Shown here piece after piece: positions 12,451 through 26,842 of a stretch of DNA of 64,000 bases. Positions within the stretch are counted from its first letter, which is position 1. Each line of letters begins with the position of its first letter. The notes under the pieces were generated by a model. The model was not told the origin of the DNA, made no database searches, and worked only from the letters and a program-made list of their open reading frames with translations. Source of the DNA: Effrenium voratum (taxonomy: Eukaryota > Sar > Dinophyceae > Suessiales > Symbiodiniaceae); NCBI GenBank assembly GCA_963377175.1, contig CAUJNA010000524.1, positions 699,501 to 763,500 on the forward strand, given 5' to 3'. The translations under genes were made by a program, and so were the position numbers.

Positions 12451-15400
12451 CAAGCAAGCAACCAAGTACCAAGTAACCAAGCAAGCAAGCAACCAAGCAA
12501 CCAAGCAAGCACAAGAAGTCCCCATTCAGACCGAAGATGAAGCTCCAAGCACACCAAAGCACAAAGCAGAGTCAACAAGGCCTTTGAGCAGCTCGATTCC
12601 TGCCTCCTAAAAATGCGTGGCTTTCACAGCACGCACCATCAGCATGACACACACACACACAGAAAAAACAAAAAAAAAACATCTTTCAAGTCAGCATGCC
12701 ACGCCTCACAACGAACACACACACACACATTTATCAAGCAATTGCATTCGTATCATGCTGCTTGTCGCTTCATGATGCTTCACGTGGCACCATGCCATTT
12801 GGCGTTGATTGATGTCACTCACACTGGCCTCCCCTCCATGCCTGGCAAGCAAGTCGAGACTCGGGCGCCCCCAGCACGCGCTTTAGCTCATCGCCGTGCC
12901 GTCATGCACAAAGAATGCGGCCATACCTTGGCCTGTGCGTTGGCCCCAAAGGCACCGAGAGCCAAAGATGCTTTGCATTGTTGGAGATGCTGATGCCAGC
13001 AAGACCCCGCGCAAGCACCTCCGGCACCCCTTGCATGCGCCCCACACCCGGCCAACGGTGCATAAGCAACAACAGCGATGTGGGAAGGACCATCCGTCAC
13101 GATCGTGTTCGTTGCCTTGGGTAGGGCGATCAGCAAGCAAGCAAGCAAGGAAGCAAGCAGATATGCAGGCAGGCAGGCAAGCAAGCAAGCAACCAAGCAA
13201 GCACAAAAAGTCCCCATTCGGAACAAGGACAAAGCTGCAAGAACATCAAAGCACAAAGCAGAGTCAACAAGGCCTTTGAGCAGCTCTATTCATGCCTTGC
13301 AAAAATGCCTGGCTTTCACAGCACGCACCATCAGCATAACATACACACAAACATATTTCAAGTCAGCATGCCACGCTTCTGAACAAACACACACACACAC
13401 ACATTTATCAAGCAACTGCATTCATACCACGCTGCTTGTCGCTTCATGATGCTTCACGTGGTACATGCGATGTGGCGTTGATTGACGTCACTTACACTGG
13501 CCTCCCCTCCATGCCTGGCAAGCAAGTCGAGACTCGGGCGCCCCCAGCACGCGCTTTAGCTCATCGCCGTGCCGTCATGCACAAAGAATGCGGCCATACC
13601 TTGGCCTGTGCGTTGGCCCCAAAGGCACCGAAAGCCAAAGATGCTTTGCATTGTTGGAGATGCTGATGCCAGCAAGACCCCGCGCAAGCACCTCCGGCAC
13701 CCCTTGCATGCGCCCCACACCCGGCCAACGGTGCGTAAGCAACCACAGCGATGTGGGAAGGACCATCCGTCACGATCGTGTTCGTTGCCTTGGGTAGGGC
13801 GATCAGCAAGCAAGCAAGCAAGGAAGCAAGCAAGCAACCAAGCAAGCACAAGAAGTCCCCATTCAGACCGAAGATGAAGCTCCAAGCACACCAAAGCACA
13901 AAGCAGAGTCAACAAGGCCTTTGAGCAGCTCGTTTCCTGGCTCGTAAAATTGCGTGGCTTTCACAGCTTGCACCATCAGCATGACACACACACACACAGA
14001 AAAAAAAATCAAGTCAGCATGCCACGCCTCACAACGAACACACACACACACATTGATCAAGCAATTTCATTCGTATCATGCTGCTTGTCGCTTCATGATG
14101 CTTCACGTGGCACCATGCCATTTGGCGTTGATTGATGTCACTCACACTGGCCTCCCCTCCATGCCTGGCAAGCAAGTCGAGACTCGGGTGCCCCCAGCAC
14201 GCGCTTTAGCTCATCGCCGTGCCGTCATGCACAAAGAATGCGGCCATACCTTGGCCTGTGCGTTGGCCCCAAAGGCACCGAAAGCCAAAGATGCTTTGCA
14301 TTGTTGGAGATGCTGATGCCAGCAAGACCCCGCGCAAGCACCTCCGGCACCCCTTGCATGCGCCCCACACCCGGCCAACGGTGCGTAAGCAAGAACAGCG
14401 ATGTGGGAAGGACCATCCGTCACGATCGTGTTCATTGCCTTGGGTAGGGCGATCAGCAAGCAAGCAAGCAAGCAAGCCAGCAGGCAGGCAGGCAAGCAAG
14501 CGAGCAAGCAAGCAACCAAGTAACCAAGCAAGTAACCAAGCAAGTAACCAAGCAAGTAACCAAGCAAGCACAAGAAGTCCCCATTCAGACCAAGGATGAA
14601 CTTCCAAGCACGCCAAAGCACAAAGCAGAGTCAACAAGGCCTTTGAGCAGCTCTATTCCTGCCTCGAAAAAATGCGTGGCTTTCACAGCACGCACCATCT
14701 GCATAACATACACACAAACATGTTTCAAGTCAGCATGCCACGCTTCTGAACACACACACACATTTATCAAGCAATTGCATTCGTATCATGCTGCTTGTCG
14801 CTTCATGATGCTTCACGTGGCACCATGCCATTTGGCGTTGATTGATGTCACTCACACTGGCCTCCCCTCCATGCCTGGCAAGCAAGTCGAGACCCGGGCG
14901 CCCCCAGCACGCGCTTTAGCTCATCGCCGTGCTGTCATGCACAAAGAATGCGGCCATACCTTGGCCTGTGCGTTGGCCCCAAAGGCACCGAGAGCCAAAG
15001 ATGCTTTGCATTGTTGGAGATGCTGATGCCAGCAAGACCCCGCGCAAGCACCTCCGGCACCCCTTGCATGCGCCCCACACCCGGCCAACGGTGCATAAGC
15101 AACAACAGCGATGTGGGAAGGACCATCCGTCACGATCGTGTTCGTTGCCTTGGGTAGGGCGATCAGCAAGCAAGCAAGCAAGCAAGCAACCAAGTAACCA
15201 AGTAACCAAGCAAGTAACCAAGCAAGTAACCAAGCAAGCGCAAGAAGTCCCCATTCAGACCAAGGATGAACTTCCAAGCACGCCAAAGCACAAAGCAGAG
15301 TCAACAAGGCCTTTGAGCAGCTCTATTCCTGCCTCGAAAAAATGCGTGGCTTTCACAGCACCATCAGCATAACATACACACAAACATATTTCAAGTCAGC

Positions 15401-16518
15401 ATGCCACGCTTCTGAACACACACACACATTTATCAAGCAATTGCATTCGCATCATGCCACTTGTCGCTTCATGATGCTTCACGTGGCACCATGCCATTTG
15501 GCGTTGATTGATGCCACTCACACTGGCCTCCCCTCCATGCCTGGCAAGCAAGTCGAGACTCGGGCGCCCCCAGCACGCGCTTTAGCTCATCGCCGTGCCG
15601 TCATGCACAAAGAATGCGGCCATACCTTGGCCTGTGCGTTGGCCCCAAAGGCACCGAGAGCCAAAGATGCTTTGCATTGTTGGAGATGCTGATGCCAGCA
15701 AGACCCCGCGCAAGCACCTCCGGCACCCCTTTCATGCGCCCCACACCCGGCCAACGGTGCATAAGCAACAACAGCGATGTGGGAAGGACCATCCGTCACG
15801 ATCGTGTTCGTTGCCTTGGGTAGGGCGATCAGCAAGCAAGCAAGCAAGCAAGCAAACAAGCAGGCAGGCAGGTAGGCAGGCAGGCAGGCAAGCAAGCAAC
15901 CAAGTAACCAAGCAAGTAACCAAACAAGTAACCAAGCAAGCACAAGAAGTCCGCATTCAGACCAAGGATGAACTTCCAAGCACGCCAAAGCACAAAGCAG
16001 AGTCAACAAGGCCGTTGAGTCGAAAAAATGCTTGGCTTTCACAGCACCATCAGCATAACATACACACAAACATATTTCAAGTCAGCATGCCACGCTTCTG
16101 AACACACACACACATATTTATCAAGCAATTGCATTCGCATCATGCTGCTTGTCGCTTCATGATGCTTCGCGTGGCACCATGCCATGTGGCGTTCATTGAT
16201 GTCACTGACACTGGCCTCCCCTCCATGCCTGGCAAGCAAGTCGAGACTCGGGCGCCCCCAGCACGCGCTTTAGCTCATCGCCGTGCCGTCATGCACAAAG
16301 AATGCGGCCATACCTTGGCCTGTGCGTTGGCCCCAAAGGCACCGAGAGCCAAAGATGCTTTGCATTGTTGGAGATGCTGATGCCAGCAAGACCCCGCGCA
16401 AGCACCTCGGGCACCCCTTGCATGCGCCCCACACCCGGCCAACGGTGCGTAAGCAACAACAGCGATGTGGGAAGGACCATCCGTCACGATCGTGTTCGTT
16501 GCCTTGGGTAGGGCGATC

Positions 16519-16551
<33 letters not shown>

Positions 16552-17900
16552 CCAAATAACCAGGCAAGTAACCAAGCAAGTAAGCAAGCAAGTAACCAAG
16601 CAAGTACCCAAGCAAGTAACCAAGCAAGCACAAGAAGTCCCCATTCAGACCAAGGATGAACTTCCAAGCACGCCAAAGCACAAAGCAGAGTCAACAAGGC
16701 CTTTGAGCAGCTCTATTCTTGCCTCGAAAAAATGCTTGGCTTTCACAGCACGCACCATCTGCATAACATAAACAAACATATTTCACGTCAGCATGCCACG
16801 CTTCTCAACACAGGCACACACACACAGACACATGTATCAAGCAATTGCATTCGTATCGCGCTGCTTGTCGCTTCATGATGCTTCGCGTGGCACCATGCCA
16901 TTTGGCGCTGATTGATGTCACTCACACTGGCCTCCCCTCCATGCCTGGCAAGCAAGTCGAGACTCGGGCGCCCCCAGCACGCGCTTTAGCTCATCGCCGT
17001 GCCGTCATGCACAAAGAATGCGGCCATACCTTGGCCTGTGCGTTGGCCCCAAAGGCACCGAGAGCCAAAGATGCTTTGCATTGTTGGAGATGCTGATGCC
17101 AGCAAGACCCCGCGCAAGCACCTCGGGCACCCCTTGCATGCGCCCCGCACCCGGCCAACGGTGCATAAGCAACAACAGCGATGTGGGAAGGACCATCCGT
17201 CACGATCGTGTTCGTTGCCTTGGGTAGGGCGATCAGCAAGCAAGCAAGCAGGCAGGCAGGCAAGCAAGAATGCAAGCAACCAAGTAACCAAGCAAGTAAC
17301 CAAGCAAGCACAAGAAGTCCGCATTCAGACCAAGGATGAACTTGCAACCACTCCAAAGCACAAAGCAGAGTCAACAAGGCCTCTGAGCAGCTCTATTCCT
17401 GCCTCGAAAAAATGCTTGGCTTTCACAGCACCATCAGCATAACATACACACAAACATATTTCAAGTCAGCATGCCACGCTTCTGAACACACACACACATT
17501 TATCAAGCAATTGCATTCGCATCATGCTGCTTGTCGCTTCATGATGCTTCGCGTGGCACCATGCCATGTGGCGTTCATTGATGTCACTGACACTGGCCTC
17601 CCCTCCATGCCTGGCAAGCAAGTCGAGACTCGGGCGCCCCCAGCACGCGCTTTAGCTCATCGCCGTGCCGTCATGCACAAAGAATGCGACCATACCTTGG
17701 CCTGTGCGTTGGCCCCAAAGGCACCGAGAGCCAAAGATGCTTTGCATTGTTGGAGATGCTGATGCCAGCAAGACCCCGCACAAGCACCTCCGGCACCCCT
17801 TGCATGCGCCCCACACCCGGCCAACGGTGCATAAGCAACGACAGCGATGTGGGAAGGACCATCCGTCACGATCGTGTTCGTTGCCTTGGGTAGGGCGATC

Positions 17901-18089
<189 letters not shown>

Positions 18090-19390
18090 AAAAGCAACCA
18101 ACAGCAAACAAAGCAAACAAGCCCAAGAAGCCACCTTTTAGGCCTGCTTCAACACAGTTTGCCCAAGCCCATTGGGGCAACTGTGCAACCTACTCTTTCA
18201 GCTTACTTCGTCCTTTGCGATTCTTCATGCTCGCCGCTTCCACTTGCCCCTGCCCCTTTACGCATGCTTCACGGCCACATCATCAATTTATGGGATTCTT
18301 ACTTGCGAGTTGTTTCTTGGAAATGAACCAGCTTGTCTGCACCGGCCAACATTGAATGGGGGTTGAAACAACCACTATCGTTCTGTAAGCATGGGTGACT
18401 GTTTGCGGTCAGAGACCCAAAGGACATCTTCTTGTTTGATGTTGACGGAAATCGAGACACCCTCTTGTTGGTTGCAGGAGAAACGAACGGTTCCCTCTTA
18501 TCTCTGGCCGACTCCAAATGGCGAAAAGAACACTTGTTGGTGGCTGCTCTTGAAGCAAAACAACAACTCCCACCGTGCTGCTTGTTGAGTTTGAAAGGAA
18601 ACTGGACACCCTCTTTGCCAAATCGCGTCTGCTCTGCAGCGGACTGTGCGGAATCTTCAACTCATAACCATGACACATTGTGACCTTGTTCTTTGCATGA
18701 CTGGGCTCCTCATGACCAGGTGCTATTCTGATTCACCCTTGTCTGACTTGGTGAGTTGACTGGCCGCAAAACGTTTGGACCTAGTTGGTGGAGCAGTTGG
18801 AACCTTAAACCACACTTTCCAGCGCCGCACTCATGCCGTGAATGGCGTTCCATGCAATCAGGGGGCCATTGCCGGGGGCCAGTGCCGGGGGCAAACTCAC
18901 AGCTGAAACTGGCCTGTTCCGACCAGGGGGAGCCAACGGATTCAGGCTATTTTACGGCTTAGGAGTTCGAGCAGAACTGGGGTGAAAGAATCTCCAGAGG
19001 GGTTAAGGGGACCGTACTCTCAAACCTTTATGGGAACCAAGTGGAAGCTAACGAGGTCTTGGAAGGAAAATGCTTTTGGGGTTGATTTTTTCTTGAGGAA
19101 ATCATGCGGGGTTGTTGTCAAGAGTCACCAAATAGCAAACCACCCTTGAAAGGGCTCGCCCTACCCATCACACCATGTCGTTGCACGCGAAAGCGCTTCG
19201 CGGCGAGCCCCCGTTTAGTGGAAAATACCTTCATCTCGGGCAAGTTTCTGCCAAGGACCACACAAAAGTGCCAAAAAAAGGCCCACTTCGGTCTCACCAA
19301 CCACCAACCAAATGGAACGTGAGCCTCTCAAAATGCCACCGCTCCCGGGCCCCCAGTCTCGAGCTTCTTGTCGCTCCCAGAAAAATCTCT

Positions 19391-19515
19391 GGGCTGTCAG
19401 ATCCTCTGCTAAAAGTGACTAACTTTTTAGTGGGTTAAACTTGGAAATTAGCACTAAATCAACTGAAAGCCTAAAAAGCTAAGGAACCGGACGGCTGGGG
19501 GCCACCAAGATATGT
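19391..19515 (+). repeat. dispersed repeat family B, copy 1
   Basis: Shares an ordered set of words (cag atcc .. gctaaaagt, tgggttaaac, ctaaaaagct aagg, cggctgg, caccaag) with 24890-25010 and 36431-36540, all in the same orientation. Diverged non-coding family with at least three members here. Confidence 0.6.
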
Positions 19516-20912
19516 GGGCTTAAAACAAGATGTGGATCCCCAGATCGTATTCCCCCAAAAGTCTATGGCGGAAAGCGGCGCCGGATCCTCCACGCTTGCC
19601 ACCCTGCCACCCTCGCCCTGCTTTTCCTTCATCCAAGGCTCCGATGGCATTTGGTCCGGCGTAGGCTGAAACGTTGGCCCACGCTTGCTGCTTGTCCATC
19701 CGTGAATATGTGAGGGGGATCTTCTGAAGTATGAAGCCTCTTCGGCAGAAATCGCCAAGTTGTGCAATGCAACCCTGTGAAACGGAAGGAGATGACTACT
19801 TTTAGGTGCCCTCCCAAAAAAATACTCGAAAAGGCCATTTGGTTCGGCCGCCTTTGACAATGTGCCTCGTTGGACGACCAAAACATCATGCGCCAACGTC
19901 TGATGCTAACTTGGGCAGGGATGCAACATTGCCAAACCAGGGCTACCCTGAGGCCTGGAATTCTGTTCCCTTCAAGCACCAAAAGCCAGTGCCACTCATG
20001 TCTGGTTCTATCACCCCCTGATCACATAGCCATGATGTGTGCGTATAACGTTGGCATCGTTAGGCCCAGAGCCCATTTCAGGATTACCTGTATTTTTTCC
20101 TTTCAACATGGTGCGAGGGAAGTGTAGCAACCCAAGTTGGGGGGATTCCTTTTTCGACAACATGAAACTTAACAGAACTGTGTTCCAAATCGCACGTTGA
20201 AAACATCACCAAGAAGGAAACTCACTCAACATGGCCTTTAACAGGTAGTGCTTACAACCATCCCAGCAACAGAAAAGTGATGTTTACATAAAGCTATCCC
20301 TGGCTTTATGGAAGCCCCAAGCATCGTGGATGCCATCCTTTGTGATCGAAACGGTTCAAACATGTCCCTTTTGAAAGTGGCTGCTGTTGAGAAAAGCACA
20401 AGATGTCAAAAGTCATGGCAGACTCTGAATAGGATGGAACCCCAGAAAACCGCCGATTAGGACGCTGCTTTTGGGAAAATCCTCTTTTCAGAGTCCCTGT
20501 GCATGTTTGCTGGGAAGGGATCCCACATCATGTACAGGAAGATTTATGTCCTCCCAAATTTGAGCGGGTTGACATTTTATGCCACAAAAGATTTCGCGTA
20601 GCTGTGTTTCCAGAGGCGTTAGTTTCTATCTTTCAGGATCCAGCACCCCTCTTGGACATGGATCCATGCCTTCTAGGGGGCCCCGGATCTCCCGGAGCCA
20701 TGGGTTCCCCGACCCGTCCTTTGTGGGGAAGTTCCAACAGTCCGCTCGTGAAAACACGGAAGAGTCCCCCTGGCTCTGCACAAAATATAACTTCGGTGGT
20801 CCCTGGTCTGAAAGTGATATCCAGTCGCCAGGTTGTTGGGAGAACGAGCGGGTCCCCAACGTCCCGAACTCCGGATGCACCATGATATGCTCACCAAAAG
20901 TCATGTGACAAA

Positions 20913-21016
20913 CCCTCCCACCAATTAACATGAAACCTGACAGAGGCTCCTGGAAGACCATTCATTCGCCCTTTAAAGGGACCCCCTGTCAAGTTTCATG
21001 TTAATTGGTGGGAGGG
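20913..21016. mobile_element. 104-bp terminal-inverted-repeat element (MITE-like), copy 1
   Basis: The left end starts ccctcccaccaattaacatg and the right end is its inverted copy, ending attggtgggaggg. The arms match over about 31 bases with one mismatch. The interior of about 40 bases has no coding capacity. A second member lies at 41252-41364. Length and structure fit a miniature inverted-repeat transposable element moved in trans. Confidence 0.75.
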
Positions 21017-21089
21017 TAGTTCAAGAATTGGAACTCCGTGTTTCACCTGCAAACTGGGGAGATCCAAGGCTGCGCATCCGCGCCGATGC

Positions 21090-21185
21090 TCAGGACCAGA
21101 AGGGGTCCTCCTCATCCTCTTCGTAGAGATTCTCGTCATCGAAGGCTTCTGCGGTGTGGCGCCCCGTTTCCATCGTTCCATACCC
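21090..21185 (-). CDS. candidate terminal exon with acidic C-terminus
   Basis: On the minus strand a GAAAGCAG acceptor is followed by an open frame of exactly 96 bases ending in TGA. The protein end reads FDDENLYEEDEEDPFWS, an acidic tail with a terminal aromatic cluster. Codon choice is GC-rich and unlike the surrounding repeats. The exon starts in phase 0. Upstream exons must lie to the right; candidates on the same strand are at 26.8, 29.9, 36.3, 39.4, 40.2 and 42.5 kb, but I cannot prove they belong together. Protein family not recognised. Confidence 0.55.
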   Translation of the reverse strand, partial: GYGTMETGRHTAEAFDDENLYEEDEEDPFWS

Positions 21186-22998
21186 CTGCTTTCTGTGAAT
21201 CAGCTTTGGGACACCTAGACGGCCCTGGTACAAGGAAACTGAACCCATCTAAGCCACCAGCTAGTTTTGGCCAAACCAACCTAAGAAGGACACCTATGAC
21301 CACAAATGGAAGTCTAGGGTTGCCAGGACCATGTCTAAGTATGTGGAGTTGCCGGTGCCCAAACAGGGCACAGAACTGGCTGGGCAAACTGGAGATAAGC
21401 TCACAACCCCGGAGTCAGCTCGCGCCAAGATTGGGAGAGCCAACAAAAATACCTCGCGGGAGAAATCCTGGCGCGTGAACAACCAAGGACATGACTCCCA
21501 AGAGGGCGGACATATGTATTTCCTCGCTTCCCCTATCGGCTCTCAGTGTTTGGCAGAACGCATCGCCCGCATGAGTATGCACGTATCAAGGGATAGCAAT
21601 TATTGCTGTTCAAGCCATTTTTTCGGCAGCTTGATCTCCTTTGGACAATATTGCTGTAAACGAGCATCAATCACTGAAACATGCTGCACTTGAGTCTGTA
21701 CCCAGGGCATGCTATGAAGTCGCAGTGTGGTGTCCTGAACATTCAATGCAAAAAGAAAAGTGGCCCCCTTGCGAAACAGCAGATTCGCATGAATATCAAC
21801 CGAATGGGCAAGTGATCATGTAACCCAAAAAAAAACCGAATGAGAACCGAATGGGCAAACAAACATGTAGCCAAACAAACAGAAATGAGGCGCTTCTTTT
21901 CGTTCGCCTCAAGCCAGGGGAACCGGCACTTGAAAGAACCAAAATCGATCGAAGGGGGTTCCTTCGTCAACCGGCTCGGAAGCACAACTCAGGGCCCCTT
22001 CGATTTGATTCTGCAAACTTTACAGTTCCAAAAGCTGAATTAATACTTGGATCCCCAAGTGTTCAGGACCTTCATCATGGCACTCACTCGTTATACCCCC
22101 AAATCGGTGACCGCGCGTCATTAAAAAAAAGGCGTGAATGATGCGGATCCCGGCCAGGGAGTACTAAGGAAAGTCGCAGCGCTCGGCCCTGTATCACTTT
22201 TAAAAAGTCGGTTGCATAAGGGAGTGCGTTCCTGGTTGCTCAGCAGGGAATGAGAAATGCAATGACCACTATAAACCATCCAACTGGTAGCTTCCTTCAA
22301 GGGAATCCCAAACAGTTCATTCCCCACACCCGGGCTCGTTGTCATTCCCTACCTATCGCACCAGCAAGTTTAACGGAAAAAGACACAAAACGCCTCGCAA
22401 AAATCCAAGTTCTGGGCGCTGATCTGGGAGCATTTCGTCCGAATGGAAAACCCATGTCCATGCATTTCCGAACAGGGGGCTACACTTGCGGTAGACAGGC
22501 TGCAGTTTTTGGGAGGGCTTCCCCTAAAACATGGTATGCATTTGTCTGAGTGAAAAGACAGGCTTGTCCAGTTTCTGTAGTGGGGCAGTCCCCTGGTTTG
22601 GGTGAGAAAGTGAGTCCCTCATGGCTCTCCCCAAAGGACGTCTACCAGACTGGATACCTCCGGTCCCTTTCCAGAAACATCCATATGCCTTCCGCTTCTT
22701 GTTCTTCAGTTCGCGGAGTCTGAGCGAGCGCTTGCCGTCCAAAACAGGTGGCTTTTGAGTGGCTCGTCCTTTTGTAGGTGGGAACCTCCAAAATAGTGTG
22801 TTTTTTTTCTCGTTTGGCTGCCCTCAAACAAAAGGAACAAAAGGGTACGCTCAAAAGTAGACACCCGCGCAAGGCCCATGCTTCTTCGAATGGATGGTGT
22901 GGTTTGCAACCAAAACTCATGATAGCAACATGCAAATACAAACGAGCCCCACGCAGTAAGCGGGTCTGGCTCAAAAACCTTCCCCTTCGCTTCCCCTT

Positions 22999-23230
22999 CA
23001 ACCAACACTGAGAGAGAGAGAGAGAGAGCGAGATAGAGAGAGAGAGAGGGAGAGAGCGAGATAGAGAGAGAGAGAGAGGGAGGGAGAGGGAGAGGGAGAG
23101 GGAAGAGAGGGAGAGGGAAAGGAGGAAGGGAGGAAGGGATCAAGGCAGGAAGGCAGGAAAGAAAGAAGGGAGGAAAGAAGGAAGGGGAGGAAAGGAGGAA
23201 GGGAGGAAGGGAGGAAGGGAGGGAGGGAAA
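22999..23230. repeat. GA / GGAA-rich microsatellite
   Basis: AG dinucleotide runs grade into ggaggaaggga repeats, giving polypurine DNA on the plus strand. The Ser/Leu/Pro-rich minus-strand frames through it are artefacts. Confidence 0.95.
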
Positions 23231-24889
23231 CCAAAAGGACACCAGCCGTGCAGAGTATTTTTGAGCCACAGCTGGTGGCTGAGAGGAGCTCCGGAATCCC
23301 CTTGCGAAACTGAGCCACCAGTTGGACATCTCACGCGAGGGAGCTCTTCAAAAACGACAGATCATGACACTGCCTCAAACTCGAGGGTCTGGACCCCCAT
23401 CCTCGAGGCTTCTCCAGGGCACCATGCCTTCTCAATTCTTGGAACCGCTCTAAAGGGCGCTACACCCAGACATAAAATTACTTGATGATTGCTTTCCCAG
23501 CTGTCCCCCCCTCACACGAAGGTTCAACGCACTGAGTACTCTTTCTCTTTAGGCACTGTTTCACAAGCAATCTGGGCCCCTGGGACTGGAAATGGAACCC
23601 TGTTGTTTTCCCTGTGGTCAAAAACCAGCTAGGATCCCCAAGAAATCAAACAGGGGATCCGATCAGGGCGACGCAGAACCGGCTGGGGGGAACCGCCCGA
23701 AAAAAAAAAATAAAAAAAAATGAGAAGGCACGATACCCCGGGGAAAAGCCGATGTGTGTTTTTGCTGTAAGGTACCTCATTTTTGGCCATAGGCTTTTCC
23801 CAAGTGGACAGTGCCTTCTCAACTTGTTATTTTTGTTTGAAAAATAAAGATAAAAATGAGCGAGCACGCAGAGGTTGGGGGAGCACGCAAACCCGGAGAA
23901 GGCCCGCAAAACCGGAGAAGGCCCGCAAAACCGGAGAAGGCCCGCAAAATCCGGAGAAGGCCCGGAACAAAATATGAGTCTGTTTTGTTTGGCGATGTGT
24001 GACGTGCAAATCCGCATCCATGGCTGCTGGTGATGCCTGTGCTGCTGCTGATGCTGGTTATGCCTTTGATGCTGGTGATGCCTCTGAACTGGTAATGCCT
24101 AAAAGTATCAGGCCAGAGCCAAGGCTGACAAACCAACATGCCAGCCCTTGAGAAGGCACGCTTATCTGGGGGAACCAGCAAAATCCAGAGGACGCGTGTC
24201 CAGACTTCCGACAAACATGGAGATAGACCCAGTCCTGTGTGGGTTTCCTGTTTTGATCGAAACTCCTGTGTGGGTCATGTGGGTTGCCTGGGTATTTGGA
24301 AACAAGGGCTAAAACCTGCTTTTGTCCCCTTGTGGCGTAATTTTGACCCCATGCCCTTGTACAAAAAGGTGCATCCGGGTGTTGGCGAGCAACTCTTTCC
24401 GTGATACCGTGCAATGGTTGGTGTGCATCCGCATAAGCACCTGACAAACGGCATTGCGAGTCTTTTCTTAGTTTGGGCACGGGGGGCCGGCCCATTTGTC
24501 CCGTCCTCTTGGCGAAGCAAGGAATTTGTCCGTGGCACGTGCCAAACCCCGATTTCCACTTGGTCCTATTGAGGAGTACGGGAAACGCCCTAAATATCGC
24601 AAGCAAACCAACAACAAACCATGGAAATGTCCAAGGAATTCCCGTTCCATACTTGCAATACTTGGGGTATCCACTGGTCTGCCACAAATCTGTTGGGGAA
24701 CGGCTGAAACAGCAACCAGAATTTCAGGGGTCATACCCTCATTATCTTTACACGTTGGTGGATGTCTGCTGCCCTTCGGTTGGAAAAAACAAGGCCATGT
24801 GCAGAAATAGAAGGACTCCCCTGCAATCTGATACGTATTTACCACCCCCAACCTATTTCCCGAGGGGAACATGTTGCATCTGCGCTGTC

Positions 24890-25010
24890 CTCAAACCCCC
24901 TGCTAAAAGTGTTTTTTAAACTTTTTGAATACAAATCGGCCACCCAACCACTAAGACCAACAAAAAGCTAAAAAGAGCTAAGGGACCGTACGGCTGGACA
25001 CCAAGGTATA
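24890..25010 (+). repeat. dispersed repeat family B, copy 2
   Basis: Contains tgctaaaagtg, aaaaagctaaaaagagctaag, accgtacggctgg and caccaagg in the order seen in the copies at 19.4 and 36.4 kb. Confidence 0.55.
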
Positions 25011-26010
25011 TGGCCATGGGCTTTTCAAAACCCAAATCGTACCAGTGAACATCCGATTCAACCCAACCACTCAACTAGGTTCTGGGTCTGGGTGGTGAAT
25101 TCACCGAACACCCCAAAATGGGATCCACCAAAAAGCGGCTTTGAGCCATGGCCATATACCCCGACCGGCTACGGTCCCAGGCGCAGACTGCCCGTTTCTG
25201 AGGCTCCCGGCAATGTCATTGGGATCTGAGAGCTCCTCGAGCAGAAAGGAATGGGACGGGGGTGCAGTGAACCAAACAAAAAGGGGCCACCAAAAAGAAC
25301 CGGTGGGGTGATGGTTGATCGCTGAAAGGGGAATTCGCCGTCTTTGGAGGGAACCCCTGCTCATCCGCCTGGATTGATCCGTGCCCAAAAGTAGAAGGAC
25401 TGCCGACTGCCTTTAAATGGGCGTGCTGTGCTTCTGCGCAATCCAAATTCCCGGTCAACCCCTTGGCTAAATGAATATCCATTCCCCCGACTTCATGGCA
25501 ACATCACCCCAACGGATCGACGCGCCATTCATTTTAGCATTTAGTCTCCACCTGTCAAAACGCGGGCGTAAGGGCAATGCCCCCCTAACCCCCCCCCCGC
25601 CCCTCCCCCGCCGCAATTTAGGGGTCACATTCTTGAAGGGAGACCCCCCTGGAGGTCGGAGATTTGTGCAAGGGCGTGGGAGACTCCGGACAGATCAAAT
25701 ACCTTGCAACACGACGATTATGCAATCTGCCCGGTTCCTGGCTTCCCTTTGGTCTTCCTAAACAAACCTCGGGCCCTTGAATCCACTGAAACATCACCTA
25801 AGGAAACTTGAAATTTGGAAAATTATTAAACTTGCTGAACACGGACATATAAGGGTATGGTTTTTTGAAGGTTGGACGTCCCAATATCCTACTTGCATAA
25901 AGGTGACAGAAACTGTCAATTAAATCCAGGCGAGCTAAAAGTCACCTTCTTGGTTACCAACTTACACAAAGCATGGATCAACAAAAAAAAACGCGTCTTT
26001 ACTTTTCTTA

Positions 26011-26070
26011 TTCTTCTTCTTATTCTTCTTCTTCTTCTTCTTCTTCTTCTTCTTCTTCTTCTTCTTCTTT
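26011..26070. repeat. (TTC)n microsatellite
   Basis: Sixty bases of TTC repeats with one interruption. Encodes only a poly-Leu artefact. Confidence 0.97.
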
Positions 26071-26764
26071 AACAGGATCCCTTTGGCAAACCACTTTCAA
26101 ACCCTAGCAACCAGGTGGGTTCACTGACTGGCTTCGTTAGGGTTGACTGCAATGCAACACATGGGGCCAAAGCAGCCATAAACATTCTGCATGCTGTGTC
26201 GTCCTTGGTCGCATGGGTTCGCTTCGTTTGCCCCCTTCGAAACTGCCGGCAAGCATGGTGTTTCGATTTGCCAGCTGTATATTCTTGCCCTGCTCAAGTC
26301 CGCAGACAAACAAACAACTGCCATGTCCAAGTCCGCAACCTTACCCAAGTCCGCAAACGCGCAACCAACTGCCATGTCCTTGGTCAGACGTAGGTTGCCG
26401 AAGCCTGGCGCGAAGTGGATTCTAAAGTGCTTGCGGGGTGCCGAAAATCACCAAGGATTTACCCTCCATCCAGCAGCCAAAGCTGGCAGGAGTTCCAAAA
26501 GCCCCCTGTCCGCTTTCATGGTTGTTGGTAAGAGAGTAGTCACCGTTTCCCAAAGCCGTTGTTTACATAAGCAAACTCCACAGAGATTTCGGCCAACGGA
26601 AAATTGAAGCTGGCTAGTTCAACAGGTAAGCATTCAAACCTTCAGAATAAAGCAATTTGAACCCTGTTTGGTTGGTCGGGAGTCCATTTTTAGTGGCAAC
26701 CCACCAAAGCAAAAGAGATGTCAAGGGTGCAATCCACTGAAAAACTGGGTTTACTTGCCATCAC

Positions 26765-26842
26765 CAACACGGCACATAGTCTCCGGTCATATAGCTGGCT
26801 GCAACATGCATAGTCAGTAGGCGCCATCGTTGATGGACACCT
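26765..26842 (-). CDS. candidate internal exon, unknown gene
   Basis: On the minus strand the segment lies between ATGTCAG|AGG, the AG|AGG pattern reported as common at dinoflagellate acceptors, and TTG|GTGATGG, a donor. The open frame includes RWRLLTMHVAASYMTGDYVP and uses codons typical of the other exon candidates. Seventy-eight bases is a normal exon size for such genes. It may be part of the minus-strand gene ending at 21090. No homology recognised. Confidence 0.45.

Noticed and set aside
22706..23329. Ser/Leu/Pro-rich 207-codon frame
   Set aside because: Produced by the GA/GGAA polypurine tract.
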